A stretch of 64,000 nt of DNA. It comes from Desulfosporosinus meridiei DSM 13257. GTDB lineage: Bacteria; Bacillota; Desulfitobacteriia; Desulfitobacteriales; Desulfitobacteriaceae. Below are positions 19,160 to 28,861 of this stretch, piece after piece (within the stretch, counting starts at the first letter, position 1; the number at the start of each line of letters is the position of its first letter). The stretch spans positions 4,484,501 to 4,548,500 of the forward strand of contig NC_018515.1 in assembly GCF_000231385.2 (NCBI RefSeq). The letters run 5' to 3'. Below the pieces are notes generated by a model. That model was not told where the DNA came from. It was given only the letters and a program-made list of their open reading frames with translations, and made no database searches. A program made the position numbers and the translations under genes.

Positions 19160-21208
19160 ATGAAATTTATCACAAAAAAAACTTTAAGTCTTTTATGCAG
19201 CCTTCTAATCCTATTAAGCCTGACGCCTCTGCTTCCATTTAAGGCCCAGGCTGCTTCTAATGAATCCCTCACAGACCGAATTTATGGGAATACACTGTAT
19301 GATACGGCAGTGGAGATTTCTAAGCAGGGCTGGGATTATGCTCCTATCGTTGTGCTGGCAACGGGAAAGAATTTTCCCGATGCTCTGACGGGAACCGTCT
19401 TGGCTAATAAGCTCAATGGACCCTTGCTCTTGACTGAGTCAGATCGTTTAACTCCCGCCGTCGCCGAGGAACTCAGACGCCTCAATACAAGGGAGGTGTA
19501 TCTCCTCGGGGGAACCGTTGCCTTGAGTACCGGGATCGAAGAAGCTCTTAAAAGCCAGGGAATTTTGCCCCGACGTCTGGCGGGCTGGGATCAGTACGGT
19601 ACTGCTGCAGAGATTGCCCGGTCAGCCACCTCAAGTTCCAGTCAAGCCTTTTTGGTCAACGGTGAGCTTTTTCCCGACGCTTTAAGTATTTCTTCTTATG
19701 CAGCTGCTCAAGGAATTCCGATTCTACTTACCCGCTCGGATTCACTGCCCCCAGAAACAGCTAAGGTAATCAATGATTTGGGGATTTCCGAGGTGACAAT
19801 CATCGGCGGTACGGCTGTCATTAAAGAGAGTATCGAGGAACAATTGAGTAAACTCCCTCAGCCGGTAAAAGTCACCGCCCGTTATGCCGGGTACGATCAG
19901 TACGAAACGAATACGGTGGTTTTAAATCAGCTATCCTTTGACACTTCTAAGGTCTATGTTGCAACAGGACAGAATTTTCCCGATGCTTTAGCAGGAGCTG
20001 CTTTGGCTGCAAAGACTAAGGCACCAATTCTCCTGATTCCCAGTACTCAGTTAGGTAGCACGACAACCGGTTATCTCACACAGAAGCGAGCTTCCGGCTC
20101 AGCCTTTACGATTTTTGGGGGGTGGGGTGTTATCAGTTACGCCATGGAAAGTATCATTCGTACCGGCAATGTTCAGGCGCGAGTTTCCCTGCAGTATACC
20201 CAAGGCGGCTTAGGCGGTATTAATGGTATGCTCAATCAGGTCAAGTCGATTCCTTCTCCGGCTACGGATTATGCAGATATCATAGCACCAAGTTGGTATT
20301 ATCTTGATGATACCGCGGATGGCAATGTCGTGGGCGGGTGGGATGCCACGCCTAAGGACTATAAGGAATTTACTTCCTATGTGCAATCCCGTAATTTGAA
20401 GGTTCTTCCTGTTTTCCAATCCTCGTGGAGTACCCCTAAGACAGTGGATACTGTCATGGCTTCTCCAACAGCCCGAGCAAAACTGATTGGACAAATTATG
20501 AATTTAGTCAGCAGTGTCAATGCTGACGGGGTTGTTATTGATTTTGAATTTATGAGCAATGAGACCGGCCCCTATCTTACCCAGTTCATGAAAGAACTTT
20601 ACGCTCAACTTCATCCTCTTAATAAATTAGTTATTCAGGCTGTAATGCCCCGCACGGGAGCCGAAGCATGGCTGGCGGAATTTGACTACCCTGCTCTCGC
20701 TCAATATGTGGATTACCTCCACGTTATGACTTATGACTATAGCCACGGAACCCCCGGACCCATTGCTCCCTTGGACTGGGCCGGCAAGGTTATGAAATAC
20801 ACCCGGGATCAAGGGGTTGATATGCACAAGGTACTCCTTGGAATCCCCTACTACGGGGTAGATTGGACAGCTACGGGCAACTCTTCCGCTCCCTATAACC
20901 GTCGCCCTCGCGGGCTGCACACACTCTTCGGAACAACCTCAGATAAAGACTTGAGCGGCATGATGGAACTGATCGCCAAGTATAATAGCGCTGTCCAGCG
21001 AGACGCTTCCCAGGTACCCTATTTCAGTTATACGGATGCTGACGGTATCCATACTGTCTACTATGACGATGCCCAAAGCTGGCAGGCTAAAATGGAGTTG
21101 CTTAGTCAATATGGTCTGGGAGGAATCGGTGCATGGTCCTTATATTGGGCAGTTAACCCGGAAAGCTCAAGTGTGATCTTTTCGGTCTTAAAGCAACATC
21201 TGAGATAA
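19160..21208 (+). CDS. GH18 glycoside hydrolase with three N-terminal CWB2 repeats
   Basis: 682 residues. Signal peptide (1-32, ending AQAAS), three CWB2 repeats (about 36-335; NFPDAL occurs twice), then a glycoside hydrolase family 18 TIM barrel (about 340-682). The catalytic signature DGVVIDFE is intact with acid Glu463; YDYSHGTPGP and the C-terminal GIGAWSLYW are typical of the YaaH/spore-cortex-like GH18 branch, which cuts N-acetylglucosaminyl bonds in peptidoglycan or chitin-like glycans. A role in wall remodelling is more likely than chitin use given the CWB2 anchor (inference). A terminator follows at 21263. Together with the amidase and protease it forms a wall-enzyme block between slp1 and slp2. 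Confidence 0.93.
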   Translation: MKFITKKTLSLLCSLLILLSLTPLLPFKAQAASNESLTDRIYGNTLYDTAVEISKQGWDYAPIVVLATGKNFPDALTGTVLANKLNGPLLLTESDRLTPAVAEELRRLNTREVYLLGGTVALSTGIEEALKSQGILPRRLAGWDQYGTAAEIARSATSSSSQAFLVNGELFPDALSISSYAAAQGIPILLTRSDSLPPETAKVINDLGISEVTIIGGTAVIKESIEEQLSKLPQPVKVTARYAGYDQYETNTVVLNQLSFDTSKVYVATGQNFPDALAGAALAAKTKAPILLIPSTQLGSTTTGYLTQKRASGSAFTIFGGWGVISYAMESIIRTGNVQARVSLQYTQGGLGGINGMLNQVKSIPSPATDYADIIAPSWYYLDDTADGNVVGGWDATPKDYKEFTSYVQSRNLKVLPVFQSSWSTPKTVDTVMASPTARAKLIGQIMNLVSSVNADGVVIDFEFMSNETGPYLTQFMKELYAQLHPLNKLVIQAVMPRTGAEAWLAEFDYPALAQYVDYLHVMTYDYSHGTPGPIAPLDWAGKVMKYTRDQGVDMHKVLLGIPYYGVDWTATGNSSAPYNRRPRGLHTLFGTTSDKDLSGMMELIAKYNSAVQRDASQVPYFSYTDADGIHTVYYDDAQSWQAKMELLSQYGLGGIGAWSLYWAVNPESSSVIFSVLKQHLR

Positions 21209-21262
21209 TTTAAGAGGATCAATCCAGTTTAACTACCTCCTAAATATGAGAAGAATAATTAA

Positions 21263-21300
21263 GCCGTTCACTAAATTTCCAAAGTGAACGGCCTTTTAGT
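21263..21300 (+). terminator. Rho-independent terminator of the GH18 gene
   Basis: Ten-bp stem GCCGTTCACT / AGTGAACGGC with a 10-nt loop followed by CTTTTAGT, 55 nt past the stop codon. The stem CCGTTCACT occurs again in the terminator at 28862. Confidence 0.85.
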
Positions 21301-21631
21301 ATTCATTTATCGGTTGTCTCCCCCCATGATTTTGTTAATAACTCTTTAAGATCAGTTCACAAAATGTTCACGAATTCAAACAGTATCATTCTTAACCTTA
21401 TATTTGCGAATTTTTATTACTAATATACAAGTCCATTTTTAATGTCATTTCAGTTTATTGAACTTTAACTTACAAAATAGTAATTGTAAGCAATAACTGG
21501 AAACATATCCAAAATGTTTGGAATGTATTTTTCTGTTTAATATGTTAATCTTCATATTGCAACGAGGAAATAACAAACAGCGAATCTAACCTTTAAACTT
21601 TCAAGTTCTTTTGTTGCTCTAAAAAGTATCT
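21301..21631. other. AT-rich upstream region of slp2
   Basis: No gene. This is where the slp2 promoter should be, but many AT-rich hexamers prevent a confident choice. It leads straight into the structured leader at 21632. Confidence 0.5.
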
Positions 21632-21770
21632 GCTGGGCTGAAATGCAATTTCAGGGAGGGACGCTTCCGGAAATCCAGTAGCATATTTTTAGATAATGCG
21701 CAATGTCTAAACATTTAACTACTAATCATTGGGGGGTGAGGGACGGATAACCGGGTTTCGTCTCTAGAAA
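21632..21770 (+). promoter_or_regulatory. Conserved structured 5' leader of slp2 (candidate cis-regulatory RNA)
   Basis: Same architecture as upstream of slp1. Outer stem CTGG / CCAG (21633-21636 with 21675-21678); hairpin CTGAAAT-GCA-ATTTCAG (21638-21654); hairpin GGGAG-GGACG-CTTCC (21654-21668); a 24-nt near-palindrome at 21688-21711 containing TGCGCAATGTCTAAA; the box GGGGGGTGAGGGACG; and a third hairpin AGGGACG / CGTCTCT (21739-21765) followed by AGAAAGAACTG. The stems differ in sequence from slp1 but keep pairing, which points to RNA-level function. Confidence 0.55.
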
Positions 21771-21832
21771 GAACTGGTGGATAGTATTGTTAATTACAAA
21801 AGGTTTTCAAAATTGAGAGGAGAATTTACTAA

Positions 21833-24800
21833 ATGAAAAAGACCAAAAAAACTTTAGCATCTTTAGCCATTGCGGGCATGACATTATCAATGATCCCTTT
21901 TAATGTTTTTGCAGCTTCTCCAATTCCAACTCGTTTATCAGGTGTAACTGCGGAACAAACTGCTGTAGCAATTGCTGACCAAACAGGTTATACAGGCACT
22001 GCAATTCTCGCTTCCTCCACATCCTATGGTATGGTTGATGCATTGACCGCCGGTCCACTCGCTGCTAGCTTAAAAGCTCCTATCCTATTAACCGGAGCAG
22101 GAAACACTCTTGACGCTGCTACTAAAGCTGAACTTACTAAACTCGCAGTTAAAACCGTTTATGTAACCAGCGGAACTGCTGTTATTAAACAAGGTGTTAT
22201 TGATGAGTTAAAAGGTATGGGTATTGAAGTTGTTGCTCTTGGCGGATTTGACCGTGCTGAAACATCCGTCAACATCGCTAAGAAAATGACTGGCGTAACC
22301 AAAGTTGCTGTTGCTAACACTGTTGTTGATGCACTTTCCATAGCTGCAGTTGCTTCTGCCGCTAATGAACCAATCCTCTTAACTGACAAAGATGCTCTTC
22401 CTGCAAGCGTTGCTGCTTACCTAGCAAGTGCTGGTGTCACATCAAGTGATGTTATCGGTGGAACAGGCGTTATCAGTGATGCAGTAGTAGCTGGACTTCC
22501 AAGCGCAACTCGTCACGCTGGTATGACTGCCTATGATACCAATCACCAAGTTATCCAAGACTTCGCCGCCGGCCTTGCATTTGACAATGTCTATGTTGCA
22601 AACGGTGTAACCGGTATTGATGCTCTTGCAGGTGCTCCACTTGCAGCTCAAACCAAATCCCCTATCGTACTCACAGATGGAAGCACCGTTCCTGCCGTAG
22701 CTGCTTTCACATACAGCAAAAACTCTAGCGCAGTCGTCACTGCTCTTGGCGGTACAGCCGTTGTTCCTGAAAGTGTACGTGTTGGAGTTTCTACAGGTAA
22801 CGTTACAAATGTACCTGGCGATTTGGCAATTGTCTCAATTAGTGCCCTTGACGACAGCAACCGTTTCATTGAAGTTACTTTCAACAAACCTGTATCCGGA
22901 CTTCAAGCTTCTGATGTTGTGATTGAAAACGCTGACACCTTAGCTCGTTATGGAGTTAAAAGTGTACAAATGTCTTCCAACAGTTTAACCGCAACCATTG
23001 AATTGTATGCATCTGATGATGCTGAAGAAGTACTTCAATATCTTCAAGATTATAACGTTACAATCAATGCCGGTGGAACAATTCTAAAATCTACCTTTAA
23101 TCGTGCCTATTCCAGCAAAGTTCGTGTCCAGGATATCAACGTAGACGATAAAGAAATCGTAGCTTATAACGACAAAACCGGTGAGTCGGTTACTCTAGAT
23201 GTACCTGATAGCGTGAAGTTTGATTATCAAGGTGCTTTGGGCGAACTTGTACAAGTTTGGTATAATGGGGACAAAGAGTTAACTAACTACAAAATTGTAA
23301 GTTCAACTGCTAAGAATGATGCCATTGAGATTACAAAGGTAAATCAAATAAAACTTCTCTCAGAAGGCAAAAAATATGATACCTCTGCCGAAACCTATGC
23401 TAATACAAATAAGAAGTTTACTTTCTATTTAGATGGTGAAAAAGTAGATATTGCCGACCAACTTAACAAGAAGTTTAACTTCGCCAAAGTTGGCTATGAC
23501 AAATCAGGAGACATCGAATATGTCAGCGCCTATTCCTTAAAAGATGTCTTGATTGTCGATTCAATTGAAAAGGACGAAGTTATTGGAGTCGAAGGCTCAG
23601 CTTCAGCCGGTTCATTTGATGCAAAAGATGCGACTATTGTAAAAGACGGAAAAGTAATTTCCATTAATGATCTTAAAGCAGGCGATTTATTATTCTTTAG
23701 CGATAGCGCTGATGATAACGACGGATATGCTGAAGTTTTGAATAACAAAGCCGCAACCGGTGAGATCGACACAGTCTATGAGGACTCCATTGAAGTCGGT
23801 GGGAAAATTTATGATTTCGATTATGACGCTGACGTAGCAGCTGACTTCGATTATTCCCAACAAGCAGTTTATATTGATGAAGACGGTGATGTTACGGATG
23901 TAGACTCTGATGCAGCAAAGGATCTTCAAGCTGCCGGAGAAGTGGCACTTTATACCGACTATGCGGGTAACCTGATCTTTATCAGTGGAGACGTTGTTAA
24001 TGTTGACAGTAATGAAAAGGTTTCAGTTCTAACTAAAGATATCATTGGTTATACAACATCAAGAGATAAAGTTGAAATTGAAGCTTTAACTCAAGATGGA
24101 GATGAACTCTCCTTTGATATGGATCTAAAAGCTTTTGAAACAATTACAGTAGATGGTGTCGAACATGATATTGATAACGGCGGTTCAAAAGATTGGACAG
24201 CATCGTTAATCGCCGGCAATACTGGTATTCGACTAACCGATAACGCTTCAGTAGCAGCTCCTGTAGATATCATGTTTAATAACGAAGCTGATGCTGGAAG
24301 CTTAGTCAAATTACACTTAGATGACAATGGTAATCTCGAGGAAATCGAATTCTTTAGTAGCAGTTCAACTGCCATTGGTTATGCCACAATTACTGCTGCA
24401 AACAGCGTTGAAGCTGGCGATAAGTATCTTAGCGGCTACAAGTTGACATCAGACACACTTCTGTTTAATGCAACTGACGATAGTGTTGATACTGATGCAG
24501 ATGATATTGTAGTATCTACCTTCGGCAATTACAACGGTTCTAAAATCGTTAACGGAAACTTCATCTATAATGCTGATCAAGAAGTAGTGGCTATTTGGTA
24601 TGATACCACAGATAGCTCAGATGTCACTTATGATGAAGCTGTAGTTACTAAAGTCCTTCGTAATACAAAGCAAGAAATAGTCAGCGTTACTGTATACGCA
24701 GGCGGTCAATTGCAAACATTTACAGTCGATAAAGTTACTGATAACAGCCTCGTTAAAGGCGATGTAGTAGTGCTTGAACTTGACAAAGATAATGCTACGT

Positions 24801-25096
24801 TAGTAAAAGGAATTGCTACAGCCACTTCGGATATCACTAATGATGGCACTGATGAGTATGCAAGTCGTGTAACACCTGGCTTGACTGTTGAAAGCGTTGA
24901 TGTTGGCAACAAAACAGTCAAATTTACAAACGGCGACACCTACAAGCTTGCCGATGGCGGTTTAGTACTTGATGGCAAAGATAACAACGATATCACAACT
25001 AAATCCTTATCCGATCTCCGCGGCAAGACTAATGTAACTGTAGTTAAAGATGCAAAAACTGGTTCATTCGCTAAGTTCTTTGTTATTGAAAACTAA
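21833..25096 (+). CDS. S-layer protein 2 with three CWB2 repeats
   Basis: 1087 residues. Signal peptide almost identical to that of slp1 (MKKTKKTLASLAIAGMTLSM), three CWB2 repeats (about 30-320) and an acidic, Asp/Val-rich S-layer region to the end, finishing SFAKFFVIEN without the Ig-like extension of slp1. The N-terminal third is nearly identical to slp1 and slp3, while the rest diverges gradually, as expected for a conserved wall anchor with a variable exposed part. GAGAGGAG precedes the ATG. It is transcribed in the opposite direction to slp1 and in the same direction as slp3, with a strong terminator at 25151. Exported and assembled on the cell surface as a lattice subunit, or kept as an alternative S-layer gene. 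Confidence 0.93.
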   Translation: MKKTKKTLASLAIAGMTLSMIPFNVFAASPIPTRLSGVTAEQTAVAIADQTGYTGTAILASSTSYGMVDALTAGPLAASLKAPILLTGAGNTLDAATKAELTKLAVKTVYVTSGTAVIKQGVIDELKGMGIEVVALGGFDRAETSVNIAKKMTGVTKVAVANTVVDALSIAAVASAANEPILLTDKDALPASVAAYLASAGVTSSDVIGGTGVISDAVVAGLPSATRHAGMTAYDTNHQVIQDFAAGLAFDNVYVANGVTGIDALAGAPLAAQTKSPIVLTDGSTVPAVAAFTYSKNSSAVVTALGGTAVVPESVRVGVSTGNVTNVPGDLAIVSISALDDSNRFIEVTFNKPVSGLQASDVVIENADTLARYGVKSVQMSSNSLTATIELYASDDAEEVLQYLQDYNVTINAGGTILKSTFNRAYSSKVRVQDINVDDKEIVAYNDKTGESVTLDVPDSVKFDYQGALGELVQVWYNGDKELTNYKIVSSTAKNDAIEITKVNQIKLLSEGKKYDTSAETYANTNKKFTFYLDGEKVDIADQLNKKFNFAKVGYDKSGDIEYVSAYSLKDVLIVDSIEKDEVIGVEGSASAGSFDAKDATIVKDGKVISINDLKAGDLLFFSDSADDNDGYAEVLNNKAATGEIDTVYEDSIEVGGKIYDFDYDADVAADFDYSQQAVYIDEDGDVTDVDSDAAKDLQAAGEVALYTDYAGNLIFISGDVVNVDSNEKVSVLTKDIIGYTTSRDKVEIEALTQDGDELSFDMDLKAFETITVDGVEHDIDNGGSKDWTASLIAGNTGIRLTDNASVAAPVDIMFNNEADAGSLVKLHLDDNGNLEEIEFFSSSSTAIGYATITAANSVEAGDKYLSGYKLTSDTLLFNATDDSVDTDADDIVVSTFGNYNGSKIVNGNFIYNADQEVVAIWYDTTDSSDVTYDEAVVTKVLRNTKQEIVSVTVYAGGQLQTFTVDKVTDNSLVKGDVVVLELDKDNATLVKGIATATSDITNDGTDEYASRVTPGLTVESVDVGNKTVKFTNGDTYKLADGGLVLDGKDNNDITTKSLSDLRGKTNVTVVKDAKTGSFAKFFVIEN

Positions 25097-25150
25097 TTGT
25101 TTCTACTAGGATCAAACCTTCATCAATAGGTAACGTTCCGAAAACTAAAC

Positions 25151-25192
25151 AAGAGAGTCTCTCGCCTTTCATTTAAGACGAGAGGCTCTCTT
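25151..25192 (+). terminator. Terminator of slp2
   Basis: Fourteen-bp stem (AAGAGAGTCTCTCG with CGAGAGGCTCTCTT, one G-U pair) and a 14-nt loop, followed by AACTATTG. The stem is strong, the U-tract short (CTCTCTTAA), so it may also stabilise the abundant mRNA 3' end. Confidence 0.7.
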
Positions 25193-25330
25193 AACTATTG
25201 AGGGACTGTTCCCTTTCCCCCTGTCCTTTACTAAGAGGGATACTCTCCTTTACTTACTCCCGTAAAATAAAGTTGTTTTTGCTAACGGTGTTTTCCTTGT
25301 TTAATATTCTTCCCTCTGTGTTAATGCCAT

Positions 25331-25391
25331 AGCAGCATTTAGAATTATGTGCGGGAGAGAGGACTAATAAGCGTCTCTAAGAAAGAACTGA
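25331..25391 (+). promoter_or_regulatory. Partial copy of the slp leader in front of slp3
   Basis: AGCATTTAGAATTATGTGCG resembles the region around the palindrome of slp2 but the palindrome is lost. The third hairpin is kept as AGAGGAC / GTCTCT (25355-25377), followed by the conserved AAGAAAGAACTGAG. The upstream two-hairpin domain is not recognisable. Confidence 0.45.
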
Positions 25392-25437
25392 GATACATCA
25401 AACATAGTTTTCTTAAATTGTGAGGAGAAATTCAACT

Positions 25438-28400
25438 ATGAGAAAGATAACAAAAATCATAGCATCTTTAGTTATTGTTGGAATGGCACTCACATTGACC
25501 CCTTTTAACTCATTCGCTAATGGACTAATTCCAACTCGTTTAGCGGGTGTAAGTGCCGAACAAACTGCTGTCGCAATTGCCGATCAAACAGGTTATACAG
25601 GCACTGCAATTCTCGCTTCTTCAACATCCTATGGTACGGTTGATGCGTTGACCGCCGGTCCACTCGCTGCTTCTCTACAAGCCCCCATCCTCTTAACCGG
25701 AGCAGGAGACATACTGGATGCTGTTACTAAAGCTGAGCTTACCAAACTCGAAGTTAAAACTATTTATGTAACCAGCGGAACTGCTGTTATTAAACAAGGC
25801 GTTATTGATGAGTTAAAAGGTATGGGCATTGAAGTCGTTGCTCTTGGCGGATTTGACCGTGCTGAAACATCCGTCAACATCGCTAAGAAAATGACTGGCG
25901 TAACTAAAGTTGCAGTTGCAAACACTGTTGTAGACGCACTTTCCATTGCTGCAGTTGCTTCTGCTGCTAATGAACCAATCCTCTTAACTGATAAAGATGC
26001 TCTTCCTGCTGGCGTAGCTGCTTACTTAGCTGCTAACGCCAGCATCACTGCCAGTGACGTTATCGGTGGAAGTGCTGTCATTAGCGATGAGGTAAAAACT
26101 GGACTTCCCGATGCTACTCGCCACGCTGGAATGACTGCCTACGACACCAACAACCAAATTATCCAGGACTTTGCCGCTGCCCTAGCATTTGACAACATCT
26201 ATGTTGCAAACGGTTTAACCGGTATTGATGCTCTTGCGGGTGCTCCACTTGCAGCTCAAACCAAATCCCCTATCCTACTCACAGATGGCAGCACCGTTCC
26301 TGCCGTAGCTGCTTTCATATACAGCAAAAACTCTAGCGCTGTCGTCACTGCTCTTGGCGGTACAGCCGTTGTTCCTGAAAGTGTACGTGTTGGAGTTTCT
26401 ACAGGTAATGTTTCAAAACCTGTAGAGTTAGCAATCGTATCAGTAACGGCTCTTGACGATAGTAACCGTTTCATAGAAATTTTTTTCAGTAAACCTATAA
26501 CCGGACTTCAAGCTTCAGACATCGTTATCCTAAACGCTGACACCTTAGATCGTTACGGGGTCAGTAGCGTACAAATGTCTGCAAATGGTCTGACTGCAAC
26601 CATTGAATTGTATGCAGGGAGTAATACTGAGGCTGTACTTAAATATGCCCAAGACTATAACTTTACTGTAAAGGCAAATGGGATCATTCTAAAAGCTATT
26701 TTCAACCGAGCATATTCCAATAAGGTTCGTGTACAGGATTTCAACGTTAGGGATAAAGAAATTACAGCTTATGACGATAAAACTGGCAAGAAGTTTACTT
26801 TAAAAATACCTGATAGCCTAAATTTTGATTATCAAGCTGCGCTGGGTGAACTTGTACAAGTTTGGTACGATGGAGATAATGAATTAACTAACTATAAAAT
26901 TACGAGTTTTATTTCAAAGACTGATGCGATAAAGGTTGCCAAAGCAAATCAAATTGAACTTCTTTCTGAAAAAAAGATTTATTATGTTTCTAAGGAAAAC
27001 TATTTCAATACAAATAATCAAAAATTTGATTTTTACTTAAATGGTCAAAAAGCAGACATTGCTGACCAGCTTAATAAAAAGTTTAATTTTGCTAAAATAG
27101 TCTTTGACAAATATGGAAACATTGTGTTTGTCAGTGCCTATTCTTTAAAAGACGTCTTAATAGTCGATTCTGTCGACGAAAGCGAAGTTACAGGAGTTGA
27201 CGGCCCTGCTTCAGTTGGTTCATTTGATGCAACAAATGCGTCTATTATAAAAGGTGGAAAGGTTATTTCCTTAGCTGATCTCAAAAAAGGAGATTTATTA
27301 TTCTTTAATGATGACGCTGATAATGGTGACGGTTACGCTGAAGTGTTGAATAACCAAGCGGTGAGTGGCGAGATCAACACAGTATATGTCGACTCCATTG
27401 AAGTGAATGGAGAAATTTACGATTTCGATTATGACGATGATGTGGCAGCTGACTTCGATTATACGCAACAAGCGGTATACCTCGATGAAGACGGCGATGT
27501 TACTGACGTAGACTCTGATGCAGCAAAAGAGCTTCAAGCTGCCGGAGAGGTTGAACTTTATACCGATTATGCCGGAAACCTTATCTTTATTGACGGAGAA
27601 GTAGACAATCTTGGCAGTTATGTGAAAATTGCGGCTCTAACTGAGGATATCCTAGGTTATACAACAGCTAGGGATAGAGTAGAGATTAAAGCTTTGACAC
27701 AAAATGAGGAAAAACTTTCCTTTGATATCGATCTGGAAAGTCTTGATAAAATCACAGTAGATGGCATTAAATACGCTATCAATAACCGTGGTTCAAAAGA
27801 TTGGACAGCATCTTTAATCTCTGGTAACACTGGAATTAAACTAAAAGATAATACCACTGTGAAGGCTGACGTAAATATTTTGTTTAATAACGAGGCTGAC
27901 GCAGGAAGTTTAGTCAAGTTACACTTAGATGATGAGGACAATCTTCTAGAAATCGATTTCTTTAGTGGTAATGCTCATGAGATTGGCTGCGACACAATTA
28001 CGGGAGCTGACAGCCTTAGGGGCGGTGACAAGTATCTAAGAGGTTACAAGTTGACACCCAGCACACTTATGTTTGATGCAACTGAAGGTCATGAAGATAC
28101 CGATGCAGATGATTACATCATATCAACTTTCGGTGACTACAAAGGTTCTAAAATAATTAGCGGAAACTTCATTTACAACGCTAATCTAGAAATAATGGCT
28201 GTTTGGTACGATGCTGTCGATACTTCAGATGTCATTTATGAGGAAGCTGTGGCTACTGACATTCTTCGTAATACAAAGCAAGAAATTGTTAGTGTTACAG
28301 CATATGCAGATGGCAAACTGCAAACATTTTCAGCAGATAAGATTACAGGATTTGAAACCAGTAGCGGTCTTGCCAAAGGAGATGTAATAATACTTGGACT

Positions 28401-28722
28401 TGATAGAAATAACAATATGCTGATCCGAGGATTCGCTACAGCCGGTTCGGATATTATCAGTGATGGAACTGAAGAATACGCTGCACGTGTCATAACTGAT
28501 TTGACAGTTGCTAGCGTTGATTTTGGCAACAAAACAGTCAAATTTTCAAATGGTGACACCTACAGGCTTGCCGACAAGGGTTTGGTACTTGATGGTGTAG
28601 ACAATAACGATATCACCATTAAATCCTTATCGGATCTTCGCGGCAAGACTAATGTAACGATTGTCATGGATGAAAAATCAATTTTATTTGTTAAGTTTTT
28701 TATAATAGAGCCCGTAAATTAG
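25438..28722 (+). CDS. S-layer protein 3 with three CWB2 repeats
   Basis: 1094 residues from ATG 25438, which follows GTGAGGAG; a GTG at 25420 overlaps the ribosome site itself and is unlikely. Signal peptide (MRKITKIIASLVIVGMALTL...), three CWB2 repeats (about 30-325) and the acidic S-layer region aligned throughout with slp2. The CWB2 part is nearly identical to slp2, while the exposed part is clearly more diverged and more Lys-rich than slp2. It is separated from slp2 by a strong terminator and has an incomplete leader, so it may be expressed differently or be a reserve S-layer gene (inference). Terminators follow at 28728 and 28862. Confidence 0.92.
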   Translation: MRKITKIIASLVIVGMALTLTPFNSFANGLIPTRLAGVSAEQTAVAIADQTGYTGTAILASSTSYGTVDALTAGPLAASLQAPILLTGAGDILDAVTKAELTKLEVKTIYVTSGTAVIKQGVIDELKGMGIEVVALGGFDRAETSVNIAKKMTGVTKVAVANTVVDALSIAAVASAANEPILLTDKDALPAGVAAYLAANASITASDVIGGSAVISDEVKTGLPDATRHAGMTAYDTNNQIIQDFAAALAFDNIYVANGLTGIDALAGAPLAAQTKSPILLTDGSTVPAVAAFIYSKNSSAVVTALGGTAVVPESVRVGVSTGNVSKPVELAIVSVTALDDSNRFIEIFFSKPITGLQASDIVILNADTLDRYGVSSVQMSANGLTATIELYAGSNTEAVLKYAQDYNFTVKANGIILKAIFNRAYSNKVRVQDFNVRDKEITAYDDKTGKKFTLKIPDSLNFDYQAALGELVQVWYDGDNELTNYKITSFISKTDAIKVAKANQIELLSEKKIYYVSKENYFNTNNQKFDFYLNGQKADIADQLNKKFNFAKIVFDKYGNIVFVSAYSLKDVLIVDSVDESEVTGVDGPASVGSFDATNASIIKGGKVISLADLKKGDLLFFNDDADNGDGYAEVLNNQAVSGEINTVYVDSIEVNGEIYDFDYDDDVAADFDYTQQAVYLDEDGDVTDVDSDAAKELQAAGEVELYTDYAGNLIFIDGEVDNLGSYVKIAALTEDILGYTTARDRVEIKALTQNEEKLSFDIDLESLDKITVDGIKYAINNRGSKDWTASLISGNTGIKLKDNTTVKADVNILFNNEADAGSLVKLHLDDEDNLLEIDFFSGNAHEIGCDTITGADSLRGGDKYLRGYKLTPSTLMFDATEGHEDTDADDYIISTFGDYKGSKIISGNFIYNANLEIMAVWYDAVDTSDVIYEEAVATDILRNTKQEIVSVTAYADGKLQTFSADKITGFETSSGLAKGDVIILGLDRNNNMLIRGFATAGSDIISDGTEEYAARVITDLTVASVDFGNKTVKFSNGDTYRLADKGLVLDGVDNNDITIKSLSDLRGKTNVTIVMDEKSILFVKFFIIEPVN

Positions 28723-28727
28723 CAACA

Positions 28728-28752
28728 GGGGGACCTTGTATGCCCCCTTTTA
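28728..28752 (+). terminator. Terminator of slp3
   Basis: GGGGG / CCCCC stem with a 10-nt loop followed by TTTTA, starting 6 nt after the stop codon. Confidence 0.75.
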
Positions 28753-28861
28753 GGAGGCTCCCTCTTTTGCTCCATCCTTGCTTGCTCATCTCGCCCTGGC
28801 CTTTCATCTTATTCTGCAAGGCAGGAATCTCTCAGATGCCGCTATGGCTTACCTCAGCAAC

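Larger units (their letters stand above)
25097..25437. other. Intergenic region slp2-slp3
   Basis: 341 nt. It holds the slp2 terminator (25151-25192) and, near slp3, only the last part of the leader seen in slp1/slp2. A long pyrimidine-rich stretch lies between; no gene is visible. Confidence 0.55.
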
